NCBI GenBank assembly: GCA_019914995.1
Contig: CM034144.1
Location: 6,479,489 to 6,543,488, forward strand
From: Acanthochlamys bracteata
Lineage: Eukaryota > Streptophyta > Magnoliopsida > Pandanales > Velloziaceae
Direction of reading: 5' to 3'
DNA: 64,000 nucleotides
A program made the translations under genes and the position numbers. This document shows, in pieces, positions 47,141-58,113 of this stretch (position 1 is its first letter; every line of letters starts with the position of its first letter). The notes under the pieces were generated by a model, which saw nothing but the letters and a program-made list of their open reading frames with translations, was not told where the DNA came from and ran no database searches.

Positions 47141-47871
47141 GACTTAAATTCTATATTTATTAAGATCTAGTTAAATTATATAAAAAAAGAGTTTTATAAA
47201 TATAAATTTGTAAAATTAAATAGCGATAAAGAAAATTTAGTAAAAAATAAAATTTAATAAAATCAGAGTTTGAAATACTATGAAACGCGTAAAATAAAAT
47301 TTGAAGTTAATTTTGATAAAAATAAAATTTAACGTAAAATTAAAAATATAACTCGAAATAATAATTAAAATATATAAAATAATAAAATTTAAAATTTAAA
47401 GAGAAAAATAAAATTTTTATAATTAAATCGTCACCTAAGTGGACCATGACGTACGTCAAATATCTTCCTTTTGTTGGGATCTTTTGACAATGCCTAGACT
47501 TTAGTCCTCGCGAAAGAACAGATACATCTGTGCGTTAAAGTTTTAATTATTTTAAGTCTGATTAATAAGATTGAAGTTTTAGTTTAAACTTTATAAAGTT
47601 AATGAGATATTTGTCATGAAATAATTAATAAATTTGTGAAGAGAGATCTTAAGAGATCTACATTATGCTTATCATGTCCTTGACTAGATAATCCACAGAG
47701 AAGAAAAATCTTAATCTTTCCGTAACTTTTGATGTTTCGAAAAACGTGTCCTATAATTATGAAGCAACCTTGACTTTTTAGTTTATTTTCTTTATTTAAT
47801 TTTGCTTTAACTTTTTGTTTTCCGCATTGTTCATAACTAAACATATTTGAAACATAAAGCCATAATTAAGG

Positions 47872-48075
47872 AGATATTTAGAAGTGATTATTAATTTTTT
47901 TTTTAAAAAATATTTTGGGAATTTTTAAAAAATAAGTTATATTTTTTATTTAAAAAATAAATAATAAAATTTTATTACTTAAAATTTTTTTATATTTTAA
48001 ATTTAAAATTTTTTTATAAAATATATTAAAAACTTTATTAAAAATATAATATAAAAAGTTAGAGTGAAAATAAAA
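47872..48075. repeat. AT-rich MITE-like repeat, family 1
   Basis: The left side is ATTTAGAAGTGATTATTAAT; the interior runs TTTTATTTAAAAAATAAATA to ATATTAAAAACTTTATTAAA. Confidence 0.45.
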
Positions 48076-48104
48076 TGATAAGTTTTTCCGAATATTCACT
48101 GAAT

Positions 48105-48345
48105 AAGCTTTTGGCAAAAAGCTTTCTATAAAAATTACTTTTTATTTTTTAATTTATATTTTTAGTACATTTTTTATTAATTTTTTAAAAAATTTATTTA
48201 AAAAAATAGAAAATATAAAAAAATTTACGTAATATATTTTTTTATTATTTATTTTTTTAATCAAAATAATATAACTTATTTTAAAAAAAAACAAAAATAT
48301 TTTTTTTTCAAAAAACTTTTATTTCAAAATCACTTCTAAATCGTT
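48105..48345. repeat. AT-rich MITE-like repeat, family 1
   Basis: Left end GCTTTTGGCAAAAAGCTTTC, right end TTTCAAAATCACTTCTAAAT. Directly follows another copy. Confidence 0.5.
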
Positions 48346-49298
48346 TGCAAGTACATAAATACCCTTCTTTCAAGGTTTTAGTGGAAGTACATAATTAATT
48401 GATCTTAATGGATCTTCTTTGATAATGTTGGATTAAGAATATGCTAGGATCTCTTGTATCCAAACAGTTGTTAGTAAACCCTTTGCTTCTAGTCTCCATC
48501 AATCAACAATGAATAAAAGCCATCAACCATCACGCGACATATATTAGAGTGCGTTCTTTTCACGAGATGACATTTACAAGTGTTTAAATTAATCGTTTAT
48601 CAAAAAAATTTTATATAATTTTTTAAACTTTGTTTAATTATATACATATAAAACAAATTATACAAATAAAAATTTTATAATGTATATATTTTCAATTTTT
48701 TTAAAGTATAATATTGTAAAACAATATTGAAAAAATTAACATAAAAGTTTGATATATAGTGATAAGATTTGCCAAAGAGAGTGACTTTAAAACAATTACT
48801 TCTTAAAGTAATTTTTTTAAAGATAAATTTCTTTAAAGATATAATAAATTATCTATAATAAAAATAAATCACAAATAAATATCTCTTTAGGAGTTTTTTT
48901 TGTAAAAAATTGAGTCATCTAAAGTGAGTTTTAAGTAAATTACTTAAAATTTATTAAAAATTGTATGGAATTTTGTTTATTTCTAAAAGTTAAACGTTAA
49001 CTTTTTATTTTAAATTAAAATTTTAAACTAAAAATGGGTTGAAAATTTGAAGTTAAAATGTTGTATTTATATTAATTTAAAATGAAGTAAAACTTTTTAC
49101 ATGTGAGTTCAAATTATAAGTAAACACGGTCTTGTTTCATAATATGCATGCATTCATTGTTCATGAAACCAACCAATTAATAATTTAATACATACAAACT
49201 TTAATGACATACAAAACATATACTATATTTACTACAATCATAATTAACAAGCATGCAAAGTTCATACGTATAAAATCCAAGTTGAACTCAGACACAAA

Positions 49299-49885
49299 CT
49301 AGTGGTGCACTTCCGGTCGGTACATCGGCTCCGGTATATCATTTGCTCCCCAACAGCACCGACAACCACCGTAATATCCCCGGCGGCAACATCCATACCT
49401 GCAATAGCCAGGATTACCTCCATACCCACCACCGGGGTAACCTCCATATCCACCACCGGGGTAACCACCGTAGCCGCCACCGGGGTAACCTCCATAACCA
49501 CCGTAACCACCACCGGGGTAACCGCCGTAGCCTCCACCATAGTAGCCGTCGTACTTTTCATTCTTCAGGTTATCAGGCTTGCTGTCGACCTTCTTCTCTT
49601 TTTCAGCATCTACATGGAGTTCATATTAATTATTAATGCTCCAAAAATATTTGAAAACTTGAACCATATGATATCCTATATATTTCAGAACTTAATTAAT
49701 TTGTCAATTACATGGAATTTAATGTTAGTTAAAATTTAAAAATTAATCTTATAAAAGAGTAAGAGGATAGAACACTAACGAATTTCTTTTGAGAGCTCCT
49801 TAGCAGAGACATTATTATTCATGGATGTAAGAAAAACTGCAGCGAAAATAACGAAGAACACAAGCAATATAGATTTAGAATCCAT
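49299..49885 (-). CDS. Secreted glycine-rich protein with PGGGYGGY repeats and a six-cysteine tail (GRP3)
   Basis: Two exons on the - strand, 49780-49885 and 49299-49609, phase-1 intron of 170 bases, 138 residues. Signal peptide MDSKSILLVFFVIFAAVFLT then SMNNNVSA. A lysine-rich linker (AEKEKKVDSKPDNLKNEKYD) leads into repeats of GGYPGGGY, then NPGY and the tail CRYGCCRRGYYGGCRCCWG, ending ANDIPEPMYRPEVHH. Tail spacing is C-x3-CC-x7-C-x1-CC, nearly the same as in GRP1; the ends of both also share an acidic-Pro motif (DEVPE / NDIPE). It is expected in the cell wall and may be held by tyrosine or cysteine cross-links. The start is fixed by the signal peptide. Confidence 0.88.
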
Positions 49886-49935
49886 TTTTTTTAGATTTTT
49901 TATTTTATGTGAAGGATATGAAAGCTTCAACGAAG

Positions 49936-49944
49936 TATTTATAG
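49936..49944 (-). promoter_or_regulatory. TATA box of GRP3
   Basis: CTATAAATA on the - strand, 51 bases before the start codon. Confidence 0.55.
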
Positions 49945-51020
49945 AAGTTTTCTGTCTTGAATGAAATCAAGCTTAAATTTTTTTTAGGTAGCAGTTGAGA
50001 GATTTCAGTAGCGTGTAGATTGAAGTTAAAATGATTCTTTGAATTTCGAAGAAAATATTAATCTTATCCATACAGCTAGGCAGAAGATCTTTTAAAAAAA
50101 GTTTTTCATAGTATTTAAAATTTTTTTAAAAAATAAGCTTTAATTTTTATTTCAAAAAATAAAAACATAATAGATCTATAATTTTTTTGTATTTCTAAAT
50201 TTTTTAAAAAATTTTGTAAAATATTTTAACAAACTTATTAGAAAAATTAAAATAAAATGTTGAAATTAAAAGGAGAAGATAATGAGCTCTTAGGCGTTCT
50301 AAATTATCTTAAACTTTAACGTGTAAAGAGTGAAGACAAGACATTCTTCAAAAAATTGATTAGAAATTATTAATAACTAATGCTATTTTGCTTTCCAATT
50401 TCTTCAGGTCCATCTAATTAATGTATCTATCTAAATACTTTAATTAAGTTATTAATATACATGATCAGTTATTTTTTCTTTATGTATTATTTATTTGTAT
50501 TGAATTATATTATTTTATTATTCTGGATGAAACAATTAGTAAGATAATAAGTTTATAGCATGTTATAATAATTCTTCGTGCCTAGTTATCACTTAGCAAT
50601 CAATGTCCATAAGCACTGCGCGCGTTGAATTATTTGTAATTCGTTTTAAGTACCTTATAAATAATTTATAATTTGTTTTTTTAATCTGGTAAGATATTGA
50701 ATAGTACAACCAATTTGTCTGATATATTTTGGTCTGAAATAACATTATTTTTACGAAATTATAATTAAATAACAAGAAAAAAAATAGAGATTTCACTATT
50801 CATAACCATTATATATATAAGTGCAATTTTTTATTCATGAAATAAAGATGGATATTCTTCAACTAATACAACACGTTGGATGCATGTACGTATAAGTATG
50901 AGCAAGAGAAATACGTAATACGTACGTGTGTCTCTTCTCAACACACTCATGTTACACCCTTTTATTCAATCACACTGCTATACTACTTCAATTAATACAT
51001 ATATAACAACGTAACTTTAT
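49945..51020. other. Spacer between GRP3 and GRP4
   Basis: A family-1 repeat lies at about 50,085-50,295. The rest is AT-rich; 50,930-51,020 should be the 3' UTR of GRP4. No gene. Confidence 0.4.
50085..50295. repeat. AT-rich MITE-like repeat, family 1
   Basis: Interior TTTAATTTTTATTTCAAAAA and GTATTTCTAAATTTTTTAAA; right end GAGCTCTTAGGCGTTCTAAA. Confidence 0.5.
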
Positions 51021-51530
51021 TCATTCCCTGCCACCGTGCCCGCCTCCGCCATGGTGGCCTCCGCCGTGGCCGCCTCCGCCATGGTGGCCTCCGCCGTGGT
51101 GGCCTCCACCATGGTAGCCTCCGCCGTGGTAGCCTCCACCATGGTAGCCTCCGCCACCATAGCCTCCGCCACCGTATCCACCGTGTCTCTGTTCAGCTGC
51201 TACTCCAGCATTGTTGTTCTCGTGCTTAGCCTCTGCATATATAAAGTACAATATTTAGGGTTTCAGAAATATTCAGAAACTAACTTCGCAGAAAAAGCAA
51301 AAGCTAAACGTTATAACATAAAAAAGAAATATATGTATAACCGAAGTTGAATCTCATGAATAAGGTTTGAAGAAAGCTCGCTGTAGTTATAGTAATGAAA
51401 TAAAACTGAGCACGCTGCTACTCATGAGAGAGTGTTTTAATGGAAGCTTACGAGTTTCCTCAGCAGCCACAACAAGCAGTGCAGCCAAGAGCAAAGCAAG
51501 CACAAGCAAAGACTTAGAAGAAGAAGCCAT
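51021..51530 (-). CDS. Secreted glycine/histidine-rich protein without cysteine (GRP4)
   Basis: Two exons on the - strand, 51452-51530 and 51021-51232, phase-1 intron of 219 bases, 96 residues. Signal peptide MASSSKSLLVLALLLAALLV followed by VAAEET. A short polar linker (EAKHENNNAGVAAEQRH) precedes GGYHGGG and GGHHGGG units that run to the end (GGGGHGGRE). There is no cysteine and no tail. The exon 1 start MASSSKSLLVL is the type seen in known plant GRP genes (AtGRP3-like: MASKALVLLGLF). It should go to the cell wall. The DNA repeat makes length variation likely. Confidence 0.87.
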
Positions 51531-51586
51531 TAAAATTTCTCACTTGCAAAAACTGTTTGAGTGAGTTTGCAATATGCAATGCTATA

Positions 51587-51596
51587 CTATTTATAG
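51587..51596 (-). promoter_or_regulatory. TATA box of GRP4
   Basis: CTATAAATAG on the - strand, 57 bases before the start codon. Confidence 0.6.
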
Positions 51597-51699
51597 ATGA
51601 GAGAGACGGATGTTGGTTAAAATATATGGAGTGGGTTATGAATGCAGCTGGGAGATAGAGGACTAATTAAGTACTACGTCACCAATTAATTATTTAGAA

Positions 51700-51880
51700 A
51701 TATTTGAAATTATTTATAAAATAAAATTTTTTAAAATAAAAAATATTTTTATTTTATTTTAAAAATAAAATTTATATTTTATTAAATAAAAATAAATTTT
51801 CTTATGTAAAATTTTTAAATAAAATTTATTTTAAATATGAAATAAAATAAATTACTACATAAGCGTAGTCAAACACAGAG
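51700..51880. repeat. AT-rich MITE-like repeat, family 1
   Basis: Left side AAATATTTGAAATTATTTAT, right side CATAAGCGTAGTCAAACAC. Lies end to end with the next copy. Confidence 0.45.
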
Positions 51881-52070
51881 TGTTTCATGCACTATTTTTT
51901 ATTTCATAAAAGTTTTCAAAATTTTTAAGAAATTTTTATAATATTAAAATGTTTATAAAATTTTCAAAATTACGTATCAATTGCATTATTATTATTATTA
52001 GATAAAATATATTTAACAAATTTTAAAATAAATTTTATTTTAAATATTCTCAAACACACCCTGAGTGATA
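51881..52070. repeat. AT-rich MITE-like repeat, family 1
   Basis: Left end GAGTGTTTCATGCACTATTT, right end TTTAAATATTCTCAAACACA followed by CCC. Confidence 0.5.
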
Positions 52071-52516
52071 CTTTCAAATTTGCCAATGTGGAAACTCACT
52101 AGAAGAAGCTGCAGATATATATAAAAAGATGGAAGGTATGAATTGATTTCTTCTTGCCTGCAACAAGAAAATTCACAAATGTTTGAAATATATAAAATAA
52201 AATCTCTCGTTAGCAGAAATTAAATTTGTATTTGCTTCGGATGTAGTGTAGCTTTCACTGAAGAAATTTCTTCATATTAAATTAAGTAATTAATTTTGTG
52301 AAATTAAAAATTTTGGTAAGTTGAACTATCGCTGAAAATTGAATTGGATTAAGTTCAAATTCGTGTATAAGAAGGTTAACTCAAAGATGTTTACTGAATT
52401 ATTAAAAATTGAAGAAACTTCCTTGTTTTTCAATAATTGTAGTAAATGTATATTAAAGAACTTATATCTGTAGTTGTTCTTCAAACAAAACTAACCAAAT
52501 AAATTATTTTAATTGT

Positions 52517-52745
52517 TTGGCTTAGCTTATCAAACAAATAATTTTTTAATTTTTAATATATATTTTATAAGTATTTAAAAAATTTATTTAAAAATTTAAA
52601 AATTATAAAAAAATTTCTATATAATGAAATTTTTTTATTATATATCTTTATTATTTTTTAAAAATAAAAATTAGAGAGTTATTTTTAAAAAAAATAAAAA
52701 TATTTTTTATTTTAAAAAAATTATTTATGTACTTCGAAATGGGTA
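52517..52745. repeat. AT-rich MITE-like repeat, family 1
   Basis: Left end GTTTGGCTTAGCTTATCAAA, right end TTATTTATGTACTTCGAAAT. A near-complete copy. Confidence 0.6.
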
Positions 52746-53264
52746 CTGAAATATATAATGATTGAAATGCCGAAAGTTGTTTATGAGTAAATTGTTATTG
52801 AAAACTATTTTGTAATTAGTAGGTATTTGAAAATATCTTATAAATGAATTAATGTATGAAAATAATTTATGGACGTGTTGTTTTAAAGAACAAACTTATA
52901 AATTAAGCTAATATGTAAAAATAGCTTATAGTTAATTTCAGTATTTTTCAAATTGATTTCGGCTTCGATTTGAAACGTCAATAATTTGCTTTATGCTCAA
53001 TTTTTCCCTCCCTAATTCAATTTATCCGCAAAAGCAATCCCTATCATAATTTGAATTTACGATAATTGGATCTACTTGCATAAACAAAAACATAGAAGAA
53101 AATCCAACTATAGTAATTGATTTTACGGCGTTTCATTTACATTAAAACAAACATATTCTACCAGAACTTCTCTAATATTCTATGCTAGCTCGATCTCAAC
53201 TTAGTAAATGATAGAAAACTACCACCCAAAATTTTGTTGAGTTCAAAGCAGCTGCAAAAGTATG
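52746..53264. other. Spacer and FLU 3' UTR
   Basis: No gene. The final 200-250 bases before 53,265 are the likely 3' UTR of the FLU gene, which is read on the - strand. Confidence 0.45.
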
Positions 53265-56200
53265 TTAGTCAGTTTCTAGTCTTGCAATGTATTTATCATA
53301 GAACTTCGCAGCTCGCTCAAAGTCTCCAAGCTCAGTGTAGCAGTCAGCTATGGCTCCGTAGGCTTCTGTGCTCCCAGAATCATCTCCTATCCGCTTGCAT
53401 ATTTCTAAGATCATCAAGTAGTATCGTATTGCTTCCTTGTATTTGCCTTGCCTTCGCAGCGATCCCCCTGTTACATAAAAGATATTAGGGGCTCCTATTA
53501 TATATGAAAGCTACACTGCTCCAGTAAGACTTGTTCGTGATGACATATCAATTTATTTAAGAAGCCAAAAAGATTCATTTATCTGGAGCATCGATTGTTC
53601 TTTAAAATTTTCCGGTACCCCATTCCAAAAGTCAGTATATTTGGGTCCAAAAGAACTTTCACATGCTTATGAATTTGATTTTGAAGATTGGCATTGAATT
53701 ATATCAATCCTTTCAATAGATCGGAGTTCTTGTCTAAAAGTGCTATCATGCTTGTTCTACTGATGTCAGTAGCATCTCAAATGTGGGTGCAGACAGGTTT
53801 TCATCTAAGGTAGCAGCATTCAATGAATCGTGAAACCCAGATATCAATATACAGTTCAACTTTAATGTGAATTAGTATACCTTGCACATTTTCTCTCAGA
53901 AAAACGAAGCATAGTTTGGTGCTACAAAAACCAGTGATAAAATGTATTTTATCTGAAGTAGAAGCCACTAAAACCAAAATAATTGGATAGATTTCCTTCT
54001 TCTAATATGATGCCACATTATAGCAGAAGGATGATTTACTTATAGCAGAAGCAAATCGCATGATGATAGGTTTCACAGGTATATTGATCATTTATTAATA
54101 AAGCATTTGGGAAAAAAGTCTCAGTAGGCTGTCGAATAGAAGATCAGTACTGGCATATTTTTCAGGGAAATATTTGTCAGCATGTTTACAGAGAGAAGCT
54201 ACATGCTACCATAATTTGTTCTTATTTTGTTAACACAAGAGGCTAGGCAAAAGCTTCTGTACATATCGAAGCATAAGCAGCTTTCTTAAACCATACATCT
54301 CTAACGCCAGTCTTATGTTGTAATGATTGATATGAAATAAAGTCAACCCCATGCATGCTAGTTGCTTTCAACTTAGAATTGTTGCTTGTTTAAAGACCAA
54401 AAAAAAAAAAAAAAAGAACAGAAAAAGAAAGTGCAATTATTTTGAGAAAAGAGAATCAAACCTAAGCCTCGGGCAGCCTTTTTCTCCTCAACTGGATCTC
54501 CCAAAGTTTTAGCAAGCTCGAGAGCTGACTTAAATTCCTCAAATGCTTTTGTTGGTTCTTCATTTCTAAGAAAATTTTTACCACTTCGCAAAATTGATAC
54601 AAGGTCCTGCTTTCTTGGATCAACAATAACTTCAGATTCAGATATCCTACCAACTGGCGCATAGCTCAAACTGGGGGCATAAGATTCTTTTACTGCTTGT
54701 CTTCTCAAAGCAGCATTTATTTGGCGTAATTGAGCATTCAGTTTCTCTAACTCGCTTTTTCTTTGACGGGCAAGTAACCCTGTAAAGATAACTTAGTACG
54801 CTCATAAACAAGTACTAACAAAAGGTCCAAAGGAAGAATTATGGAGTTCTTTAACATGCTAAAATCATGGTTTTATTACAAAAGCCCATAAAAGAGACAG
54901 CAAATATGTGGTGTGGGAATCTTGGGAATGATGCCAAAAGAAATTTAAATTGTTACAGTTAAAAGATAAAATGAGAAACACAAGACGAATGATTAGTCAT
55001 TGTTTTGGTCCTTCATGTGCTAGTTACTTTTGTCAGGAAATGCATACATTTGTCTGTTTAAAAGGATAGAACAGTATCAAAATTGCAAATAGAGAAGTTC
55101 AATTATCATATTCAGATCAGACAACCCGGTATGAGCCAAGATGCATCATTTAGTAGTCAGAAATTTGCAAAACCTGTTTGTGTCCGGGAGGAATATAACG
55201 ATGCAAATATAGCAAGAAGCATCACCACACAATACAAGACCAGGGCAAGACCAAGCAATAACACATATACTTTGCTAGCAACGACTCTGTATACTTATTG
55301 AACTCCACATACACGAAGTTCTAAAAGTAAGTTCAAAATATTATTAAACCATGAAGGTTTTAGTGCTACTATATGAAACTAAATTGACGAAATTTACCTC
55401 CGACAGCTGCTCCTATAAGAGCTATACCAAAAAGTAGAGGCATTTCTGACAAAGAGCTACGGGCCTCGCATGTTTCTGCAAGAACTTTAGTAGGCACAAT
55501 GAACAGCAATACATTCGTGAGCGTACATGCTCTTAGGAACTTGAATGAGACTGCTCTCTGAAAAGAATTTCAAGCAAAAAAAAAGTATAATTAAAATCAT
55601 GGAGCAGATGATATTGAAGATAAGAAGTCACATGCAAAGGTAATAGCAACAAACTTTAAGACTGACAAAATAAAATATCATGAAACCCAAACTCAAAATT
55701 AAAGCAGCTAACATGTTTGACGAATCTAAAAACACCCATGAAAGAAGTGAAATTTATGATTATCTGAAATAGTTGATAAGTTAAAATTAAGAAGGACTAA
55801 ATGAGTAGCAACCTTAATAAGTTGAATCTCGACAGCATGACATAATATTATTGAGTTAAAGGTTGTTCCCCAAAACATAATTCACTTGATATGCAACTTG
55901 CAAAGCTAATCTAGACACTTGAACATTGAAGGTTTTTTATCAGAGGGGCTGAAACGTAAGCAGGTAACAATTGCAAGAAACATATCCTATTATTTCGATA
56001 CAAGGCAAATCAAGATAAAAGCATCAAAAGGCAATGACCAAAATAAGACTGCAGTCAGTTTCATTTACACAAACTTTGTGGAGAATAGACTAAAACAAAT
56101 CGATACAATATCATAAGATGACCCTCTTTGGATAGAAATCTTGAACTACATAAAGAAGACCGTTATTATCTTTTTCTAGGCATCGAATGGATTCTTCATC

Positions 56201-57602
56201 TTCTCAAGGGTCTTAGAAAAGAATACGAAGAAATAGATCAAGTATGCCAACCCTAAGACAAAAAACTCGATTGACTCTAGCATCTCTCATAACTAGCGGC
56301 ATGAAAGTATGTACAACATAGGCCCTGGGTTCTGTATTCAGATAAGTGATAATGATACAGCTGGTAGTTGAATTATAGAATTTCACAATTCAAGCAAACT
56401 AAATGAAGTACAGAGAAAAAAAGAATTGAGCCCATTCCCTAGCACAAGATAATGACTCTAACAAGGGCGTTAGCCCTTTAAATGTCTACATGAAAACATG
56501 TCTTTAATAAAAAAATTCAAAAAGGGGTTGCCTCCAATAATGCATATTGAGAATGCAGAGACACAAACCTTGCAGTAAAAGTAGTAATGTGTGATGGCAT
56601 AGCAAAGCCATTTCAGCATTTCTTCTAATGTTTGAGTTATTCCCAAATCCTCAGTCTGAATGGTCGAAGCAAAACATGTCAAATCGCTCCTTGAATAATC
56701 TTGACTTGGATAATCTTGATTTTTATCATACGCAAGGCTCTCATTAAGAACATCAATAACCTTTTCGTGCTTCACATGGCAGAAAACAGGTCTTCTAGAT
56801 TCTGTAATTTCCTTATATCAGTAGATGATTATCTTATTCCAAATTATGGTTTTATCAAAATGCTTTCAATAAAGATGACCCAAAAACAAAACAAAAGTAA
56901 ATTTGCATACATAATAAATTCAACATTTGTGTTCAAAGTCTAGCAATATCTATAAAAAAGACACTAAAAATCAAAATAGAGTGGTGTGAAATAGTGACAA
57001 CAATAAATTCAGAAAATTTTTACTTAAAACCAATTTGCTCCGAATTCATTCTCAGAGTTATGAGCACGTGGATGAACGAGCCAGCGAGCTGCGAGTGAAG
57101 TGCAAGAGTCGTAAGGCGAGAAATCTTGCGTAAACCAGATAGAAAACAAATACAAGTAAACCCTCAACTAAAAGTGCATCAAATTTGAAACTAGAAATGA
57201 ATAACTGCTAGAAATTTCTGATTAACAAGTAAGAAAGTTGGCTTAAGAAACCTAAACTGAACAACTTAAGAACTAATGAAGAGCTTAACTAAAAGGAAGT
57301 AAACAAAATCACAAGAAAAAGCTTGCATCTTTCTCAAATTAACTTCTACAGATTACACAAAGAAGAACATCAGCTCAAAATCAGCTTAAATAATCTAAAT
57401 TTCAACTATAATCGACACGAGAAAACTTGATTCATGTATAAAATTGTACAGAAGAAAAGGATAAAAGAAAGGGAATAATTTAGGGACCTGGATAATTGAA
57501 GCCAGCGGACACAAACTTTGCAGGAAAAGATTGAAACTTTGGAATAATTTCGCCGGAGAAGTTCTTCGGAAGCTGGTGAGAGCAACGGATGAGAGCAGCC
57601 AT
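53265..57602 (-). CDS. FLU: FLU, chloroplast TPR protein that represses tetrapyrrole synthesis
   Basis: FLU sits on plastid membranes and blocks glutamyl-tRNA reductase, stopping 5-aminolevulinate synthesis in the dark. Five exons on the - strand: 57488-57602, 56569-56801, 55398-55557, 54462-54779, 53265-53467; 1,029 bases, 342 residues, phases all agree. The start MAALIRC is the same as remembered for Arabidopsis FLU. The first 100 or more residues are a transit peptide and a poorly kept region. A membrane segment follows at about 155-173 (MPLLFGIALIGAAVGGLLA), then a coiled coil (ARQRKSELEKLNAQLRQINA), the block ESYAPSLSYAPVG, and TPR repeats at about 215-340 (EPTKAFEEFKSALELAKTLG, KYKEAIRYYLMILEICKR, EAYGAIADCYTELGDFERAA), ending YIARLETD. 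The second exon's 3' part (EEMLKWLCYAITHYYFYCK) is unlike the Arabidopsis protein as I recall it; an earlier donor there cannot be excluded. Confidence 0.9.
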
Positions 57603-58113
57603 TTAAGAGATTCTCTTAACGAATGAAAAGCAAATAAAGGAAAAAAGAAATTTTATGTGTACTTAATTTAGAGATAAATGGGCTGGACTTAAATGTCAAG
57701 CTCCATTATCTATCTTTGGGCTTTTCGAATTTTAGTAAATAGGCCTAATTTGAGCAAATTGAGTTTTTGAAAAAAATTTCTTTGAATAATAATTTTCTCG
57801 AAAATGGTCATAAAATAAAATTATTACTGAAAAAATTAGAAGTCATAAAAGAGTGGCTACCTGCAAAACTATTGCTTTTGGTTTTGACGTGTTTCACATG
57901 TAATAATTAAGACAAACTTTCTTTGGTCAATAATTAAGACAACCTTTTTTTGGTCAATGTAATTACAATTTTGTTATATATACCACATTTTAAACATTTT
58001 AATTTTGTTTGATGCACGTTTAGAAACGGGGTATATATAAATACATATTGAGCAAGAGCAAATTAAAACTACAAAGCGGAGCAAGAAGAACGAACATAAC
58101 TAGAAAAGAAAGA
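57603..58113. promoter_or_regulatory. Divergent promoter region between FLU and the SABATH gene
   Basis: About 510 bases separate two divergent starts. On the FLU side GGGCTGGACTTAAATG and GGGCTTTTCG near 57,680-57,725 resemble plant GGGCY elements. On the SABATH side a TATA box TATATATAAATA lies at 58,032-58,043, 71 bases before that ATG. The middle (57,770-58,010) is AT-rich. Confidence 0.5.

Larger units (their letters stand above)
47141..49298. other. Spacer between GRP2 and GRP3
   Basis: Two family-1 repeats lie back to back at about 47,872-48,075 and 48,105-48,345 (listed separately). The stretch 48,550-48,960 is AT-rich and starts with GAGTGCGTTCTTTTC, similar to one end of the hAT-like MITE at 39,534, but no partner end was found. 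No gene. Confidence 0.4.

Noticed and set aside
49302-49739. + strand Thr/Val-rich frame opposite GRP3
   Set aside because: Complement of the PGGGYGG repeat; runs on into the intron of the real gene.
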